This document shows, piece after piece, positions 35,568 through 46,480 of a stretch of DNA of 64,000 nt (position 1 is its first letter; every line of letters starts with the position of its first letter). The notes under the pieces were generated by a model that had not been told where the DNA came from, searched no databases, and saw only the letters and a list, made by a program, of their open reading frames with translations. The translations under genes were made by a program, and so were the position numbers. Source of the stretch: Clostridia bacterium. Lineage in GTDB: Bacteria > Bacillota > Clostridia > RGIG6154. The stretch is from NCBI GenBank assembly GCA_017410375.1, contig JAFQQW010000013.1, positions 1 to 64,000 of the forward strand, given 5' to 3'.

Positions 35568-38195
35568 TTAAAGTTTTGCAAGGCTTTCTAAAACCTTATC
35601 TAACATTTCCTGATATTTAATACCCTTCTGGCGTTCTTCCTCTACCAGATGAGCAGGTGCCTTTGCGGTAAAGCCCGGGTTATTTAACTTGCCCTGAACA
35701 CGCTTTACTTCCGCTTCTAAGGTCTGCTTTTCTTTGGTCAGACGTTCTCTTTCCTTTTCGATGTCAACCAAATCACCAACCGGGAGATAGATTACCGCGC
35801 CGTTGGATACAACCGATACGGTATTTTCTTCCACATCCGCTTCCACAAATTCCACTTCGGAAGCAGAAGCCAGCTTCTTAAAGTAATTCTGACCGTTTGC
35901 AAAAATTTCTTTGTCCTCGGTCTGGATATAAAGCTTTGCTTTTCTGGAGGGCGGAACATTCATGCCCGCACGGGTATTTCGAACCGCTTTGATGGCATCC
36001 ATAATCATGCTCATCTGCTTGTCTTCTGTTTCAAAGGTCAGCTTTTCATCAAATTCCGGCCAGGTAGTACGCATAATGGTTTCCCCTTCATGCGGTAAGT
36101 GCAACCAAATTTCTTCGGTGATGAACGGCATAAACGGGTGAAGCAGTACCAAAGTGTTGGACAAAACATGTACCAATACCTTCTGTGCGGTTTTGTTTGT
36201 GGGGTCTGTTTCTTCATACAGTCTGGGCTTAACCAGTTCAATGTACCAGTCGCAGAATTCGTCCCAGATAAAGTCATACAGCTTTGCAACCGCAACACCT
36301 AATTCAAATTTATCTAAGTTTTCAGTAACTTCTTTTGCCAGACGGTTGAATTTGTTCAAAATCCACTTATCTTCCAGACAAAGTTCTCTTGCATCCGGTA
36401 AAGTTACATCGTCAATGTCAAGGTTCATGAGTACAAATCTGGATGCATTCCAGATTTTGTTGGCAAAGTTTGCACTTGCCTGTACGCGTTCTTCATAGTA
36501 ACGCATATCGTTTCCGGGCGAGTTGCCGGTTGCTAACATAAAGCGAAGTGCATCCGCACCAAACTGCTCGATAACCACCAACGGGTCTACACCGTTGCCC
36601 AAAGACTTGGACATCTTTCTGCCCTGGCTGTCGCGTACAATACCGTGAATAAATACATGCTCAAAGGGTGCTTTGCCGGTGTGTTCCATACCGGAAAATA
36701 CCATTCTTGCAACCCAGAAGAAAATGATGTCATAGCCGGTAACCAACGTGCTTGTGGGATAGAATTTTTCGAATTCTGCAGTCTTTTCAGGCCAACCCAA
36801 TGTAGAGAAAGGCCAGAGTGCAGAGCTGAACCAGGTATCCAGCACGTCGTTATCCTGCCACATTTCTTTACCGCAATCGGGACAAATTTTCACATCTTCT
36901 TTGGAAACAACCATTTTTCCGCAATGGTCGCAATAATATGCAGGAATTCTGTGTCCCCACCAGAGCTGACGGGAAATACACCAGTCACGAACATTTTCCA
37001 TCCAGCCAAGATAGGTCTTGGAGAATCTGTCCGGAACAAATTTAACGGTACCGTTCTTTACAACCTCTACAGCAGGCTCAGCCAAAGGCTTCATCTTAAC
37101 AAACCACTGCAAAGAGGTAATCGGTTCAACGGTTGTACCGCAACGGTAGCAGGTACCTACATTGTGGGCATGCTTTTCAATTTTAACCAGATAGCCCTGT
37201 TCCTCGAGGTCTTTAACCATCTGCTCTCTTGCTTCATAACGGTCCATACCTTCGTATTTACCGCCATACGCATTCACTCTTGCTTCATCATCCAAAATCT
37301 TAATGATGGGCAGGTTGTGGCGCTGACCCACTTCAAAGTCATTCGGGTCATGTGCAGGTGTGATTTTAACCGCACCGGTACCGAATTCCTTTTCAACATA
37401 TTCGTCCGCAATCAGCGGAATTTCTCTGTCGGTAAGCGGAAGCTTTAACATTTTACCAACCAGGTGGGTATAACGCTCATCCTCGGGATGTACAGCAACA
37501 GCAGTATCGCCTAAGAGTGTTTCGGGACGGGTGGTTGCAATAATTACATACTCGTCAGTGCCTACTACAGGGTAACGGATATGCCAGAAATTACCTTCCT
37601 GTTCCTCATACTCTACCTCTGCATCCGAAAGTGCGGTGATACAATGGGGACACCAGTTGATAATTCTGTCACCACGATAGATTAACCCCTTGTCGTAAAG
37701 GTTTACAAACACTTCTTTTACGGCTTTGGAGCAACCTTCGTCCATGGTAAAGCGTTCACGGGACCAGTCGCAGGAGGTACCCAGCTTTTTAAGCTGTTTA
37801 ATAATGGTACCGCCATACTTTTCCTTCCATTCCCATACAAGCTTTAAAAATTCTTCACGGCCAAGGTCATGACGGGTTAAATTCTTTTCTTTACGGAGCA
37901 CTTCCTCTACCTTAATCTGTGTTGCAATACCTGCATGGTCGGTACCGGGCACCCATAATGCTTCATATCCCGAAAGGCGCTTATAACGAATGAGAATGTC
38001 CTGCAACGTTTCGTCCAAGGCATGTCCCATATGTAACTGGCCGGTTACGTTCGGAGGCGGAATCACAATGGTATACGGTTCTTTTTCAGAGGATGCATCT
38101 GCCTTGAAATAACCGTTTTCCTCCCATTTTTTATACAGACGTTCTTCTATTTCAGAAGGCTGATAAGATTTATCTAAATTCTCATACTTGCTCAT
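35568..38195 (-). CDS. valS: Valyl-tRNA synthetase
   Basis: An 875-residue class I aminoacyl-tRNA synthetase that charges tRNA-Val. The HIGH motif appears as [12 protein letters not shown] near residue 50 and the KMSKS motif as [11 protein letters not shown] near residue 530; the editing domain contains [14 protein letters not shown], and the C-terminal 60 residues form the usual coiled coil. Length is normal. It overlaps the end of pgsA by 14 bases, so it has no leader of its own and no T-box. Confidence 0.98.
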   Translation of the reverse strand: MSKYENLDKSYQPSEIEERLYKKWEENGYFKADASSEKEPYTIVIPPPNVTGQLHMGHALDETLQDILIRYKRLSGYEALWVPGTDHAGIATQIKVEEVLRKEKNLTRHDLGREEFLKLVWEWKEKYGGTIIKQLKKLGTSCDWSRERFTMDEGCSKAVKEVFVNLYDKGLIYRGDRIINWCPHCITALSDAEVEYEEQEGNFWHIRYPVVGTDEYVIIATTRPETLLGDTAVAVHPEDERYTHLVGKMLKLPLTDREIPLIADEYVEKEFGTGAVKITPAHDPNDFEVGQRHNLPIIKILDDEARVNAYGGKYEGMDRYEAREQMVKDLEEQGYLVKIEKHAHNVGTCYRCGTTVEPITSLQWFVKMKPLAEPAVEVVKNGTVKFVPDRFSKTYLGWMENVRDWCISRQLWWGHRIPAYYCDHCGKMVVSKEDVKICPDCGKEMWQDNDVLDTWFSSALWPFSTLGWPEKTAEFEKFYPTSTLVTGYDIIFFWVARMVFSGMEHTGKAPFEHVFIHGIVRDSQGRKMSKSLGNGVDPLVVIEQFGADALRFMLATGNSPGNDMRYYEERVQASANFANKIWNASRFVLMNLDIDDVTLPDARELCLEDKWILNKFNRLAKEVTENLDKFELGVAVAKLYDFIWDEFCDWYIELVKPRLYEETDPTNKTAQKVLVHVLSNTLVLLHPFMPFITEEIWLHLPHEGETIMRTTWPEFDEKLTFETEDKQMSMIMDAIKAVRNTRAGMNVPPSRKAKLYIQTEDKEIFANGQNYFKKLASASEVEFVEADVEENTVSVVSNGAVIYLPVGDLVDIEKERERLTKEKQTLEAEVKRVQGKLNNPGFTAKAPAHLVEEERQKGIKYQEMLDKVLESLAKL

Positions 38196-38751
38196 GATTT
38201 GTTTCTTCTTCCTTTCCTTCTTTTAAAACTTTAAAAAATATTCTTGCATAAGAAAACATGGCATAAAACGCAGCGACCACTGCAATTCCCGACAAAAGGG
38301 TTGCCCAGAATATCAGTTCCGCTTTATTAAACACATTAAAAAATGTCAGCAGGAATATCACAAATGCCGTGCTGTAAAAGACAACTGTTGCAAATTTGCC
38401 CGAAATATTTGCCTTTATCACAATATCTTTACGAAGCAAAATAAACGTGCCTACCGCCATCATGACCTCTTTTACAAAAAGCAATGCCACCAGCCAGGGT
38501 GGAATCAGCTTTGCAATGAAAAGGCACACAAAAACCGTAAACTGGGTCAGTTTATCTGCAATGGGGTCTAAAATGGTTCCGAGTCTTGAAACCATGTTAA
38601 ACCGTCGTGCAATCCATCCGTCCATCACATCCGAAAGTGCTGAAATGCAAAGCAATATAAAAGTTACAATGTATTTGCCTTTCGCAAAGGTCGTCGCCCA
38701 GACAGGAACCAATATAATTCTTATAATTGTAATTATATTCGGTAGTGTCAA
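38182..38751 (-). CDS. pgsA: Phosphatidylglycerophosphate synthase (CDP-alcohol phosphatidyltransferase)
   Basis: A 189-residue membrane enzyme with the CDP-alcohol motif D-x2-DG-x2-AR-x8-G-x3-D-x3-D, here [11 protein letters not shown] then [10 protein letters not shown]. It makes phosphatidylglycerol phosphate from CDP-diacylglycerol and glycerol 3-phosphate. Several hydrophobic segments follow. The start is a TTG preceded by GGAGGG at about 5 bases. It is second in an operon (small DUF2007-like gene, pgsA, valS). Confidence 0.93.
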   Translation of the reverse strand: MTLPNIITIIRIILVPVWATTFAKGKYIVTFILLCISALSDVMDGWIARRFNMVSRLGTILDPIADKLTQFTVFVCLFIAKLIPPWLVALLFVKEVMMAVGTFILLRKDIVIKANISGKFATVVFYSTAFVIFLLTFFNVFNKAELIFWATLLSGIAVVAAFYAMFSYARIFFKVLKEGKEEETNHEQV

Positions 38752-38765
38752 AAAAATCCCTCCAA

Positions 38766-38948
38766 TTACATATCTGCCAGAATTTCCAATGCGACACCTG
38801 TTTCTGCCGCCGGAACCAGGATCTCAAAAAAGTACCGGTCATCATCTAAAAAGGATTTACATTTGGTCAGGATGCCTGCTTTTCTGAAATTTTCCAAAAC
38901 CTGCGTAACCCGCTCTGCTTCAGCAGTTACCCAGATACTATTCCACAT
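38766..38948 (-). CDS. Small DUF2007-like protein
   Basis: A 60-residue protein with a strong ribosome binding site (AGAGGTG, 7 bases) and its own consensus-like promoter, so it is a real gene. Its pattern (VTAEAERVTQVLENFRKAGI, then CKSFLDDDRYFFEILVP) resembles the small ferredoxin-like DUF2007 putative signal-transducing domain; a related domain occurs at 53827-54231. No function is known. It is first in the operon with pgsA and valS. Confidence 0.8.
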   Translation of the reverse strand: MWNSIWVTAEAERVTQVLENFRKAGILTKCKSFLDDDRYFFEILVPAAETGVALEILADM

Positions 38949-39000
38949 AATAACACCTCTTATTTATCGCAAAAAATATGCTTTTACGCAATATAATAGT

Positions 39001-39029
39001 AGTATACCACATTTTTTTTACAAATGCAA
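39001..39029 (-). promoter_or_regulatory. Promoter of the DUF2007-pgsA-valS operon
   Basis: On the minus strand TTGCAT (39029-39024) and TATACT (39006-39001) are separated by 17 bases. Start near 38994 gives a leader of about 46 bases. Confidence 0.68.
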
Positions 39030-39058
39030 CAATAAATTTGCACACTACGCAGCACACT

Positions 39059-39472
39059 TTAATCCAAATGAAGCTTATAAAAAATGATAAGATAGGTTGC
39101 AAGAATTGCAATCATTGTCATCAAGAATACAATCAGGAGCGTTGCCGAAACCGGAAAGCTTTTTTGCTTCCTCGAATGTTCTTTATAATAAATCAAATTT
39201 TTGATGGTTTCGTTCTCATAAATCATATCATCCCGTTTAAATATCTGCCACAAAATATAAACACCCGATATGGTAATGGTAAACTGCGCTGTAAGATGAA
39301 TTAAATCCCCGAGCAGATTGGTTTGTCCGTACGGAAAAAATGTAGTTGCAACCACACTTGTGAGCATTGCGGCATAAAAAACGCCAATCCAGACATTTAT
39401 GATTTTCACGCCCGACTCCGGCTTATAGTTCGGAGACTTTTTTACATAATCGGGCACTTTGTTCTTCTTCAT
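39059..39472 (-). CDS. Small membrane protein of unknown function
   Basis: A 137-residue protein with three hydrophobic segments (about residues 24-46, 55-77 and 108-132) and a charged N-terminus. The family is not recognised. Its start codon overlaps the methyltransferase stop by 4 bases (ATGA), so it is translated together with it. No terminator is seen after it. Confidence 0.7.
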   Translation of the reverse strand: MKKNKVPDYVKKSPNYKPESGVKIINVWIGVFYAAMLTSVVATTFFPYGQTNLLGDLIHLTAQFTITISGVYILWQIFKRDDMIYENETIKNLIYYKEHSRKQKSFPVSATLLIVFLMTMIAILATYLIIFYKLHLD

Positions 39473-40317
39473 AATGACTCCTTTTCAAACACACAAACCA
39501 CCATTTTTACGAAATACTCGCGCAAAAACCCTTTGCAGAACGGCTTTAAGAATCCGCGAAGCGGTGCTTCATTGTAATACACCGATTTAAAGTCTGCATT
39601 TTTACGGATTTTGTTGAACCTCTTGATGGTCATTTTATTTAAGTACGAAAAATACTCTTTACCGTTTTCATCTAATCCGATACGGAAGGAAATACGCTCA
39701 TCCCCGTCCGGTTTGTCTTTTACAAGGTCTTTGTACACTGCGATTAAAGTTTCATCCGAGAAAAAGGTCTGCACCCACGGCATACCGATAACATCACTTA
39801 AATGTGCACCATATGGATGATTGTAGGGCGGAAAATTCACATACAGTCTGCCGCCCGGCTTTAAAATCCGCTTCATTTCGCGAAGAACCGCCTCAGGTTT
39901 GGACACATGCTCCATCGCGTCATTCATAATAATGGTATCAAAGCTGTTGTCCGCAAAATCTGTTTTCGCGGCATCCTGACAGGAAAATGTAAAGCCTGAA
40001 AGTCCGAGTTCATCTGCGAGTGCTTCGGATTCCTCTTTATACTTTTCCACCACGTCAATACCAACAACTTTTTCAGCGCCCTGACTTAAGTAGTAAAGAG
40101 ACTTTCCGCCTGCACCACATCCCACATCCAGAACCGCTTTATCCTTAAACATAGTTTCCACATCAGTAAATGCAAGATAAAACTTAATGGTTTCCTTTCC
40201 TTTTTCATACTGCCAGCGGGAATAACGCATACCGCCCTCCGCCTGTGTATTAAACGGATGTACGGGCAACGGAAAACACTTATTCAATGCTTTTAAAGTA
40301 CTTGCTGCAAATCCCAT
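39469..40317 (-). CDS. Class I SAM-dependent methyltransferase
   Basis: A 282-residue methyltransferase with motif I VLDVGCGAGGKS, an acidic post-I segment VVGIDVV, and motif II NSFDTIIMNDAMEHV typical of UbiE/Coq5-like enzymes. It methylates an unknown, probably small or glycan-linked substrate. The ATG at 40317 is used because AAGGAG precedes it; an in-frame TTG at 40338 lies before that site. It lies between nagA and the small membrane gene, in the same direction and with overlapping ends. Confidence 0.88.
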   Translation of the reverse strand: MGFAASTLKALNKCFPLPVHPFNTQAEGGMRYSRWQYEKGKETIKFYLAFTDVETMFKDKAVLDVGCGAGGKSLYYLSQGAEKVVGIDVVEKYKEESEALADELGLSGFTFSCQDAAKTDFADNSFDTIIMNDAMEHVSKPEAVLREMKRILKPGGRLYVNFPPYNHPYGAHLSDVIGMPWVQTFFSDETLIAVYKDLVKDKPDGDERISFRIGLDENGKEYFSYLNKMTIKRFNKIRKNADFKSVYYNEAPLRGFLKPFCKGFLREYFVKMVVCVFEKESL

Positions 40318-40334
40318 TTTCCAATCTCCTTTTT

Positions 40335-41423
40335 TCAATAAGCCGAATAGACAATCTGTCCGTCTTTTACAGTTTGTACAACTTCAAAATCCTTATCCAG
40401 AATCACAAAATCCGCCCGCATACCGGGTTTTAAGATGCCGATATCCGTTTCATTTACAGATTTTGCCGGGGTTTCGGTTGCCATGCGCACCGCCTCTTCC
40501 AACGGAATACCCATCTTTGATACAGAACGCACCATATCATAAACCGTAGAAGTACTGCCTGCCAAGGCACCGTCATCGGTACGGGCAATACTGTCCTCTA
40601 CCGTTACATGCATATCGCCAAGCATATATTCTCCGTCTTCAAGACCGGTTGCCGCCATACAATCCGAAATCAGAATCATACGGTCACTGCCAAGCAGTTT
40701 ATACGCCATGCGTACCACCTCGGGCACCACATGAATACCGTCTCCGATAATTTCCACATAAAAAGGCTTGTCAAAGGCAGCACCGATTAATCCGCTTTTT
40801 CTGTGATGTAACGGATTCATTGCATTAAAAAGATGTGTAACATGGTCTGCACCTGCATTAAACGCGGTAACTGCCGTTTCATAGTCGCATGCCGTATGTC
40901 CCAATGATACTTTGATACCCATTTCCGAAGCCTTTGCAATAAACTCCAGATTCTGTCCGATTTCAGGTGCTACCGTAATCAGTTTAATCTTATTTCCCGA
41001 AAGCTCCTGTAACCGGTATAAAAAGCCGATATCCCCTTCACGCACCAGAGACTCCACATGTGCACCGCGCATTTTTGCATTAAGATATGGTCCTTCGATA
41101 TTCAGTCCTTTTATTTCCTTTTTATCCTTGAAGAAAAGTACCATTTCTTCCATATCCGCATCGGTTGCAGTAACCGATGTGGGATAAAAGGTTGTGATGC
41201 CTTTAGAATACATGTAATAAATGTATTCTTCATAGTTTTCTATTATCATGGCATCCTGCCCGACTACACCGTGTGTATGCACATCCACAAGACCCGGAAT
41301 AATATACCCTTTAAATTCTTGCGTTTCTTCAGGTTCCATTCCGATAATTTTGTCTTCATATGTAAGTGTCAGCGGGACAAAATGAAAATTTTCATCCAAA
41401 ACCTTGTATCCGGAAAGTATCAT
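40335..41423 (-). CDS. nagA: N-acetylglucosamine-6-phosphate deacetylase
   Basis: A 362-residue amidohydrolase that removes acetate from GlcNAc-6-phosphate, feeding amino sugars into glycolysis or recycling cell wall. The metal motif is GLVDVHTHG near residue 47, followed by NIEGPYLN, SLGHTACDY, HLFNAMNPLHHR and a conserved ISDCMAATG with the catalytic Asp. The ATG at 41423 follows AAGGAG by 8 bases. No nagB is in the window. It is driven by a consensus promoter (41470-41498) and overlaps the methyltransferase start region. Confidence 0.95.
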   Translation of the reverse strand: MILSGYKVLDENFHFVPLTLTYEDKIIGMEPEETQEFKGYIIPGLVDVHTHGVVGQDAMIIENYEEYIYYMYSKGITTFYPTSVTATDADMEEMVLFFKDKKEIKGLNIEGPYLNAKMRGAHVESLVREGDIGFLYRLQELSGNKIKLITVAPEIGQNLEFIAKASEMGIKVSLGHTACDYETAVTAFNAGADHVTHLFNAMNPLHHRKSGLIGAAFDKPFYVEIIGDGIHVVPEVVRMAYKLLGSDRMILISDCMAATGLEDGEYMLGDMHVTVEDSIARTDDGALAGSTSTVYDMVRSVSKMGIPLEEAVRMATETPAKSVNETDIGILKPGMRADFVILDKDFEVVQTVKDGQIVYSAY

Positions 41424-41469
41424 TTCTTCTTCTCCTTTTTGATTTTTCGTGTATATCATAATTCATATT

Positions 41470-41498
41470 ATTATAGCATATGCACTCTTTTTTGTCAA
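41470..41498 (-). promoter_or_regulatory. Consensus promoter of nagA
   Basis: On the minus strand TTGACA (41498-41493) and TATAAT (41475-41470) are both perfect, with a 17-base spacer and a TGC extended -10. Confidence 0.85.
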
Positions 41499-41532
41499 TT
41501 CATAAAAATATTTTCTTCTTATATAAAAATAG

Positions 41533-41561
41533 TTGCTTTTTTTAAAATTTAGGTGTATAAT
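41533..41561 (+). promoter_or_regulatory. Promoter of the PBP1A gene
   Basis: TTGCTT (41533-41538) and TATAAT (41556-41561) are separated by 17 bases on the plus strand. It diverges from the nagA promoter. Confidence 0.68.
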
Positions 41562-41590
41562 ATATAATATCTTGAGTTATGGAAAGGTAA

Positions 41591-44053
41591 ATGCTTATGT
41601 TCAAAAGAAAAACATCCTCTGCTGAAACCCCAAAGCCCGAAAAGAAAAGAAGCAAGTGGTCGCCCGTATGGCGTTTTATCCGCAACTTTATCATTTTTCT
41701 TTTTGTTTTTTCCGTGCTTGCGGTTTTAATTATCGGCACGCTGTTATATAACCATGCCATTGACACCATGCCCTTTGACTACGCATCTGTTTCCACCCGT
41801 GAGCTGGACTACTCCTCCATCATTTATGCTCTGGACGAAGACGGCAATCCGGTTGAATATGACCAGATTCACGGCGAAGAGAACAGGCTCTGGATTAACT
41901 TTGATGACATTCCGCAGGATCTTTTAAATGCATTTGTGGCAATTGAAGATGAGCGTTTTTACGATCACAGCGGGTTTGACTTACCCCGTACCTTCAAAGC
42001 AACCTATAACTTCATTTTTAACAAAAGCTCCTCTTACGGCGGCAGTACCATCAACCAACAGCTGGTTAAAAACTTAACCGGCGAAAATGAAAAATCTGCA
42101 GAGCGAAAAATTTACGAAATCTTCCGTGCAATTGATATGGATAAGCACCTGAGTAAAGATCAGATTCTTGAACTGTATTTAAACACAATCTATCTCAGCC
42201 AGGGCTGTAACGGTGTTAAAACCGCTGCCGAAAAATATTTCGGCAAGGAAGTAAAGGACCTGACCCTTGCGGAATGTGCTTCTCTTGCAGGCATCACACA
42301 GTTTCCTTCCCAGTACGATCCTATTTTAAATCCGCAGAACAACAAAGACAAGCAAGAGGTTGTTCTGATGAAAATGCTGGATCTGGAAATGATTACAAAA
42401 GAACAGTATGATGAAGCTGTAAACGAAAAGCTCAACATTCAGAACAATGAGATTTCCAAAACCTCCAGCCAGTCTACTTTTGCAGACCATATGCTTAATG
42501 AGGTTATCGCAGACATTCAGACTGAGCTTGGCGTAAGCGAAACTGTTGCCACTAACATGGTATACAGTGGCGGTCTTCAGATTTACACCACACTGGATTT
42601 AAGTGTTCAGGATGCTATTGATGAAGTGTATGACAACCCTTCAAAATATCTTTCTTCCTACAATCCTGACAATCCGGTTCAGTCCTCCATTGTAATTATA
42701 GACCCCTCCACCGGTGCTATTGTCGGCATGCGCGGTGAATTAGGCGAAAAGGAAGGCGCGTTTACTTTAAACCGTGCAACCCAGACTCTGCGTCAGCCCG
42801 GTTCTGCCATAAAACCGTTATCCGTTTATGCGCCCGGCTTTGAATACAAGAAATTTACACCCAACAATATGTTTGTGGACGAACCTTTGGTTGTTGACGG
42901 GCACAGATTCCGCAACTCCTCCGGTGGACACAGCGGTCCCATTTCGGTAAAAGCCGCAATTACCGTTTCTTCAAACATTGTTGCTGTAAAAGCCTTACAG
43001 AAGGTTGGCTATGAAAACTCTTTTGATTTCATGGTAAACAACTTAAACTTTACAAGCATGCATCCAAACGACAAGGCTGCAGCGCCCTTGGCCTGCGGTG
43101 GCCTGACAAACGGTGTCAGCGTACTGGAAATGACAGCTGCCTACACCACCTTTGCAAACAGCGGTATTTATGTAAAGCCTTACTCTTATAGTAAGGTTAC
43201 CGACAAAGACGGAAACGTAATTCTGGAACGCCGTAAAGACAGCTCGGTTGCCATGTCGGACGAAACCGCATATTCTATGCTCAATTGTTTAAGAACTGTT
43301 GTAACCGGTGGTACCGGCTATGGTGCAATTTTCTCTTATGATTACTATATCGGCGGCAAGACCGGCACGACCGACGACTACAAGGACCGTTGGTTCATGG
43401 GTATTACCCCTTATTATGTCGGCGGTGTTTGGTTTGGTTATGACATTGCAAAAACCATTAACGGCTATAGTTCAAACCCCGCAATGATTTTGTGGAAAAA
43501 TGTTATGTCGCGCATTCACGAAGGATTACCTCCGAAGCAGTTTGATGCGCCCGAAGGTGTGTCTGCAGTCCGCATTTGTATTGACAGTGGTCTGCTTGCA
43601 AGCGATTTGTGCTCTAAGGATCACCGTGGTTCCCGTGTTGAAACACAACACATGAGCAAAGCGGTTGCACCTACAGAAACCTGCGACGGTCACAAGTCCG
43701 TTCAGATTGACACAACCACCGACATGATTGCATGCAGTGCATGTCCGTCAGACGCTTTGGAAACACGCGTAATGTTCGTGGATTCAAACACCCCAACCTG
43801 CTCAACACATGGTGACGGAACTGTATATTCTGACGCGCAGAAACGAAAACCGACTACCGGAGATGACACAACAAAGGATAAGACCCCCGGCAACAATGAC
43901 GATTCCGCGGAAAAAACAGACAAACCTGAAAATGCCACTATAGAAAAACAACAGAGTTCGGAAGCTGATGAGAAAACAACAACATCTTCGAACACGGAAA
44001 CAAAAAAGGAACAGGGAAATAACCCAACGCTTCCCGCTCCTGAACAACATTAG
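41591..44053 (+). CDS. Class A penicillin-binding protein (PBP1A type)
   Basis: An 820-residue bifunctional peptidoglycan synthase anchored by one membrane segment (about residues 30-55). The glycosyltransferase domain (GT51) has the catalytic EDERFYDHSG (E119) and GGSTINQQLVKN; the transpeptidase domain has SAIK (S405, K408), SSN (460-462) and KTGT (590-593). After it a Cys-containing segment (CSACPSDALE) and a long Thr/Glu/Lys-rich disordered tail complete the protein, longer than the core of the family. The start may be 41591 or 41597. It is a lone plus-strand gene between nagA and queA. Confidence 0.95.
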   Translation: MLMFKRKTSSAETPKPEKKRSKWSPVWRFIRNFIIFLFVFSVLAVLIIGTLLYNHAIDTMPFDYASVSTRELDYSSIIYALDEDGNPVEYDQIHGEENRLWINFDDIPQDLLNAFVAIEDERFYDHSGFDLPRTFKATYNFIFNKSSSYGGSTINQQLVKNLTGENEKSAERKIYEIFRAIDMDKHLSKDQILELYLNTIYLSQGCNGVKTAAEKYFGKEVKDLTLAECASLAGITQFPSQYDPILNPQNNKDKQEVVLMKMLDLEMITKEQYDEAVNEKLNIQNNEISKTSSQSTFADHMLNEVIADIQTELGVSETVATNMVYSGGLQIYTTLDLSVQDAIDEVYDNPSKYLSSYNPDNPVQSSIVIIDPSTGAIVGMRGELGEKEGAFTLNRATQTLRQPGSAIKPLSVYAPGFEYKKFTPNNMFVDEPLVVDGHRFRNSSGGHSGPISVKAAITVSSNIVAVKALQKVGYENSFDFMVNNLNFTSMHPNDKAAAPLACGGLTNGVSVLEMTAAYTTFANSGIYVKPYSYSKVTDKDGNVILERRKDSSVAMSDETAYSMLNCLRTVVTGGTGYGAIFSYDYYIGGKTGTTDDYKDRWFMGITPYYVGGVWFGYDIAKTINGYSSNPAMILWKNVMSRIHEGLPPKQFDAPEGVSAVRICIDSGLLASDLCSKDHRGSRVETQHMSKAVAPTETCDGHKSVQIDTTTDMIACSACPSDALETRVMFVDSNTPTCSTHGDGTVYSDAQKRKPTTGDDTTKDKTPGNNDDSAEKTDKPENATIEKQQSSEADEKTTTSSNTETKKEQGNNPTLPAPEQH

Positions 44054-44062
44054 CAGCAATTT

Positions 44063-44098
44063 AAAAGGTCAGATGCCTTAGGCATCTGACCTTTTTTT
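44063..44098. terminator. Bidirectional terminator between PBP1A and queA
   Basis: AGGTCAGATGCC pairs with GGCATCTGACCT around TTA, with A-run before and T-run after. It ends the plus-strand PBP gene and, in reverse, the minus-strand queA gene, whose stop codon touches it. Confidence 0.9.
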
Positions 44099-45134
44099 AT
44101 AGAATAAGCATTGCATCTCCAAAGGAAAAGAATCTGTATTTCTGCTCCACCGCCTGCTTGTAAGCTTCCAGGACCTTTGTACGGTCATACAACGCACTGA
44201 CCAGCATCAGAAGTGTGGATTCGGGCAAATGGAAGTTGGTAATCAGGCAATCCACCGCTTTAAAGCGATATCCGGGATAAATAAAGATATCTGTCCAGCC
44301 ATGGGATGCGGTAATTTCACCCTTTTCGGACGCAACCGTTTCCAGTGTTCTTGTAGAAGTGGTTCCTACCGCAAAAACACGTCCACCATTCTTTTTTGTG
44401 CTGTTGATTACATCTGCCGTTTCCTGTGTGATTTCATAAAATTCACTGTGCATTTTGTGGGTTGTGATATCCTCTACTTTCACAGGACGGAAGGTGCCTA
44501 AGCCCACATGCAACGTCAGATACGCAATTTTAACACCCTTTTCTTCGATTTGCTTTAAAAGCTCGGGCGTAAAATGCAAGCCCGCCGTGGGTGCTGCTGC
44601 TGAGCCGGTATTTTTTGCATATACCGTCTGGTATCTGTTTTTGTCTTCCAATTTTTCGGTTATATAAGGTGGCAAAGGCATGTGCCCCAATCGGTCAAGC
44701 ACCTCTTCAAAAATGCCGTCAAACGCAAAATTTACGGTTCTTAGACCATCTTCAGCAACACCGTCCACCGTACAGCGTAAGCTACCATCACCAAATACGA
44801 TTTTTGCTCCGGGACGGGTTTTCTTGCCGGGTCTTGTCATAACCTCCCATCGGGTATCAGTCAAACGCTTTAAAAGCACAACCTCCACATGAGCACCCGT
44901 TTCTTCTTTTACACCGTACAAACGTGCCGGCAGTACTTTTGTGTCATTTAAAACCAGACAGTCCCCTGCCTGCAGAAAATCCAATAAATCTTTAAAATGC
45001 TTATGGGATATACCGTCGGTCTGTCTGTCAAGCACCATAAGGCGCGAGGAGCTTCTGTCCTCAAGCGGCGTCTGCGCAATCAGTTCTTCCGGCAAATCAT
45101 AGTAATAATCCTTTAACTGAAATCCTGTTTTCAT
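44097..45134 (-). CDS. queA: tRNA preQ1(34) S-adenosylmethionine ribosyltransferase-isomerase
   Basis: A 345-residue QueA, which adds a cyclopentendiol group to preQ1 in tRNA to form epoxyqueuosine. The opening [28 protein letters not shown], the [11 protein letters not shown] segment and GLHFTPELL are diagnostic. Length is normal. No tgt or other queuosine gene is next to it. AAAGGAC ribosome binding site; spacing to the SpoIID-like gene is 13 bases. Confidence 0.97.
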   Translation of the reverse strand: MKTGFQLKDYYYDLPEELIAQTPLEDRSSSRLMVLDRQTDGISHKHFKDLLDFLQAGDCLVLNDTKVLPARLYGVKEETGAHVEVVLLKRLTDTRWEVMTRPGKKTRPGAKIVFGDGSLRCTVDGVAEDGLRTVNFAFDGIFEEVLDRLGHMPLPPYITEKLEDKNRYQTVYAKNTGSAAAPTAGLHFTPELLKQIEEKGVKIAYLTLHVGLGTFRPVKVEDITTHKMHSEFYEITQETADVINSTKKNGGRVFAVGTTSTRTLETVASEKGEITASHGWTDIFIYPGYRFKAVDCLITNFHLPESTLLMLVSALYDRTKVLEAYKQAVEQKYRFFSFGDAMLIL

Positions 45135-45147
45135 TTTTGTCCTTTCG

Positions 45148-46440
45148 TTACGGAGTGATGGTCACTCCTGTATAATAATGCTTGATAATCTGATCATAGG
45201 TAAACCCGGACATTGCCATACCTTTTGCACCATACTGGCTCATACCAACACCGTGCCCGTATCCGGTGCCTTTTAACGTATAGGATTCAACCTTTGCACC
45301 CGCATTGGCATCCACCTTTCCTGTAGCACCTAATATACGGCTTACACCACCAAGCACGCCGTTTTTGTCTAAACTGCTAGGGTTACCCGCAAAGGTTTTC
45401 CCGCTGGCACCGAGCACGGTAACACCGCCACCCGAGCCGGGAGCATAATTTTTAATAATTTCATAGCTTTGGCTTCTTAAACCAAGCTTATTTCTCGTAT
45501 CAATGTTTTTAAACGTATATGTACCGTTTGTACCTGCAAAGGTCAGCTCCTTCACAGCCCCATCATCCGAATAGATGCTGACGTACAAATCGGTAAACGT
45601 TCCGATGTTCATGCCATTGCGGTCTGCGATACTCTGCAATTCTGCAATGGTGAAATTCTCCTCCCATGCATGGCTGTCCGGCTTGGCAATCGCCTGATAG
45701 GAATCATCTACACTCACAAGATAGTCAAACGGATATCCCCAGACATTTTCTACATTGAAGGTTCTGCAATTAGAGCTTGCAGAAGAATACAGTGCTTCAA
45801 TCAGCGCACCATTATAAGTAATTACCTGCCCTTTTGTTTCATTTACAGCCTGATTGGTATCTGCCTTTTCCACATCTGCACCGCCATATACCTGCGACAT
45901 GGTGGTATTGTACACGTCAAAGCCCTGAGACTTATATTTATCCTTACTGCGCGCCACGAAGGTTCTGGCACAAACTGCCTGCACCTTTAACGCCTCCATG
46001 GGCCATCCTGTGGACATTTCCAGCGGAACCACGCCATACAAATATTCTTCAATATTCAAGTGGTTTACAACCGTTATAGCCGAGCCCTTAGGCACAAGCT
46101 CGATTTCACCGCGGTAATGCTTGTTTTTTACCGTCAGTAATCCACCTGCGCTCATGACAGTCATTTTTTCGCCATAAAAGGTTACAGGCTGTGCTCCACC
46201 GGTAATGTACCAGTTTTTATCGGACTGGGAAATGGTTGCCGATGCCAGCCATCCCAAGTCTGTACCATCACACCGCAGATACACACCGCCGTCCGCGGAA
46301 ACCGTAACCGAGCTTAACGCCGATGATCCGAAATAGATGCCCACGCGAACCATTTCGGGCACGGTAACCGCAAAGCTTTGTATACTGCAAAAACTGCAAA
46401 GCATAACAATCAAAAGTAAAAAGCTGACTGTTTTTTTCAT
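45148..46440 (-). CDS. Secreted SpoIID/LytB-domain protein
   Basis: A 430-residue protein with a signal peptide ([16 protein letters not shown], then FAV). The SpoIID/LytB domain follows: [30 protein letters not shown], and a C-terminal [15 protein letters not shown]. SpoIID is a lytic transglycosylase that trims septal peptidoglycan during engulfment; proteins without the spoIIIG operon context are often paralogues, so the symbol is withheld. A perfect Spo0A-box sequence lies 33 bases before its start. It is followed by queA. Confidence 0.88.
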   Translation of the reverse strand: MKKTVSFLLLIVMLCSFCSIQSFAVTVPEMVRVGIYFGSSALSSVTVSADGGVYLRCDGTDLGWLASATISQSDKNWYITGGAQPVTFYGEKMTVMSAGGLLTVKNKHYRGEIELVPKGSAITVVNHLNIEEYLYGVVPLEMSTGWPMEALKVQAVCARTFVARSKDKYKSQGFDVYNTTMSQVYGGADVEKADTNQAVNETKGQVITYNGALIEALYSSASSNCRTFNVENVWGYPFDYLVSVDDSYQAIAKPDSHAWEENFTIAELQSIADRNGMNIGTFTDLYVSIYSDDGAVKELTFAGTNGTYTFKNIDTRNKLGLRSQSYEIIKNYAPGSGGGVTVLGASGKTFAGNPSSLDKNGVLGGVSRILGATGKVDANAGAKVESYTLKGTGYGHGVGMSQYGAKGMAMSGFTYDQIIKHYYTGVTITP

Positions 46441-46472
46441 AAAAGTACCTCTTTTTTCATCCGTTTCTCTTT

Positions 46473-46480
46473 TTCGACAA
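46473..46480 (-). promoter_or_regulatory. Possible Spo0A box upstream of the SpoIID/LytB gene
   Basis: TTGTCGAA (minus strand) is an exact match to the core Spo0A-binding consensus, about 33 bases before the start codon. A weak -10-like TAAAAT lies upstream of it. Such an 8-mer occurs by chance about twice per 64 kb counting both strands, so only the position makes it notable. Confidence 0.3.

Noticed and set aside
36645-37448. Plus-strand open frame of 267 codons opposite valS
   Set aside because: It is the antisense shadow of the synthetase catalytic and editing domains, with no ribosome binding site or known motif.
38182-38251. T-box leader before valS
   Set aside because: valS starts inside the pgsA coding region (14-base overlap), leaving no leader; no T-box sequence or specifier hairpin was found.
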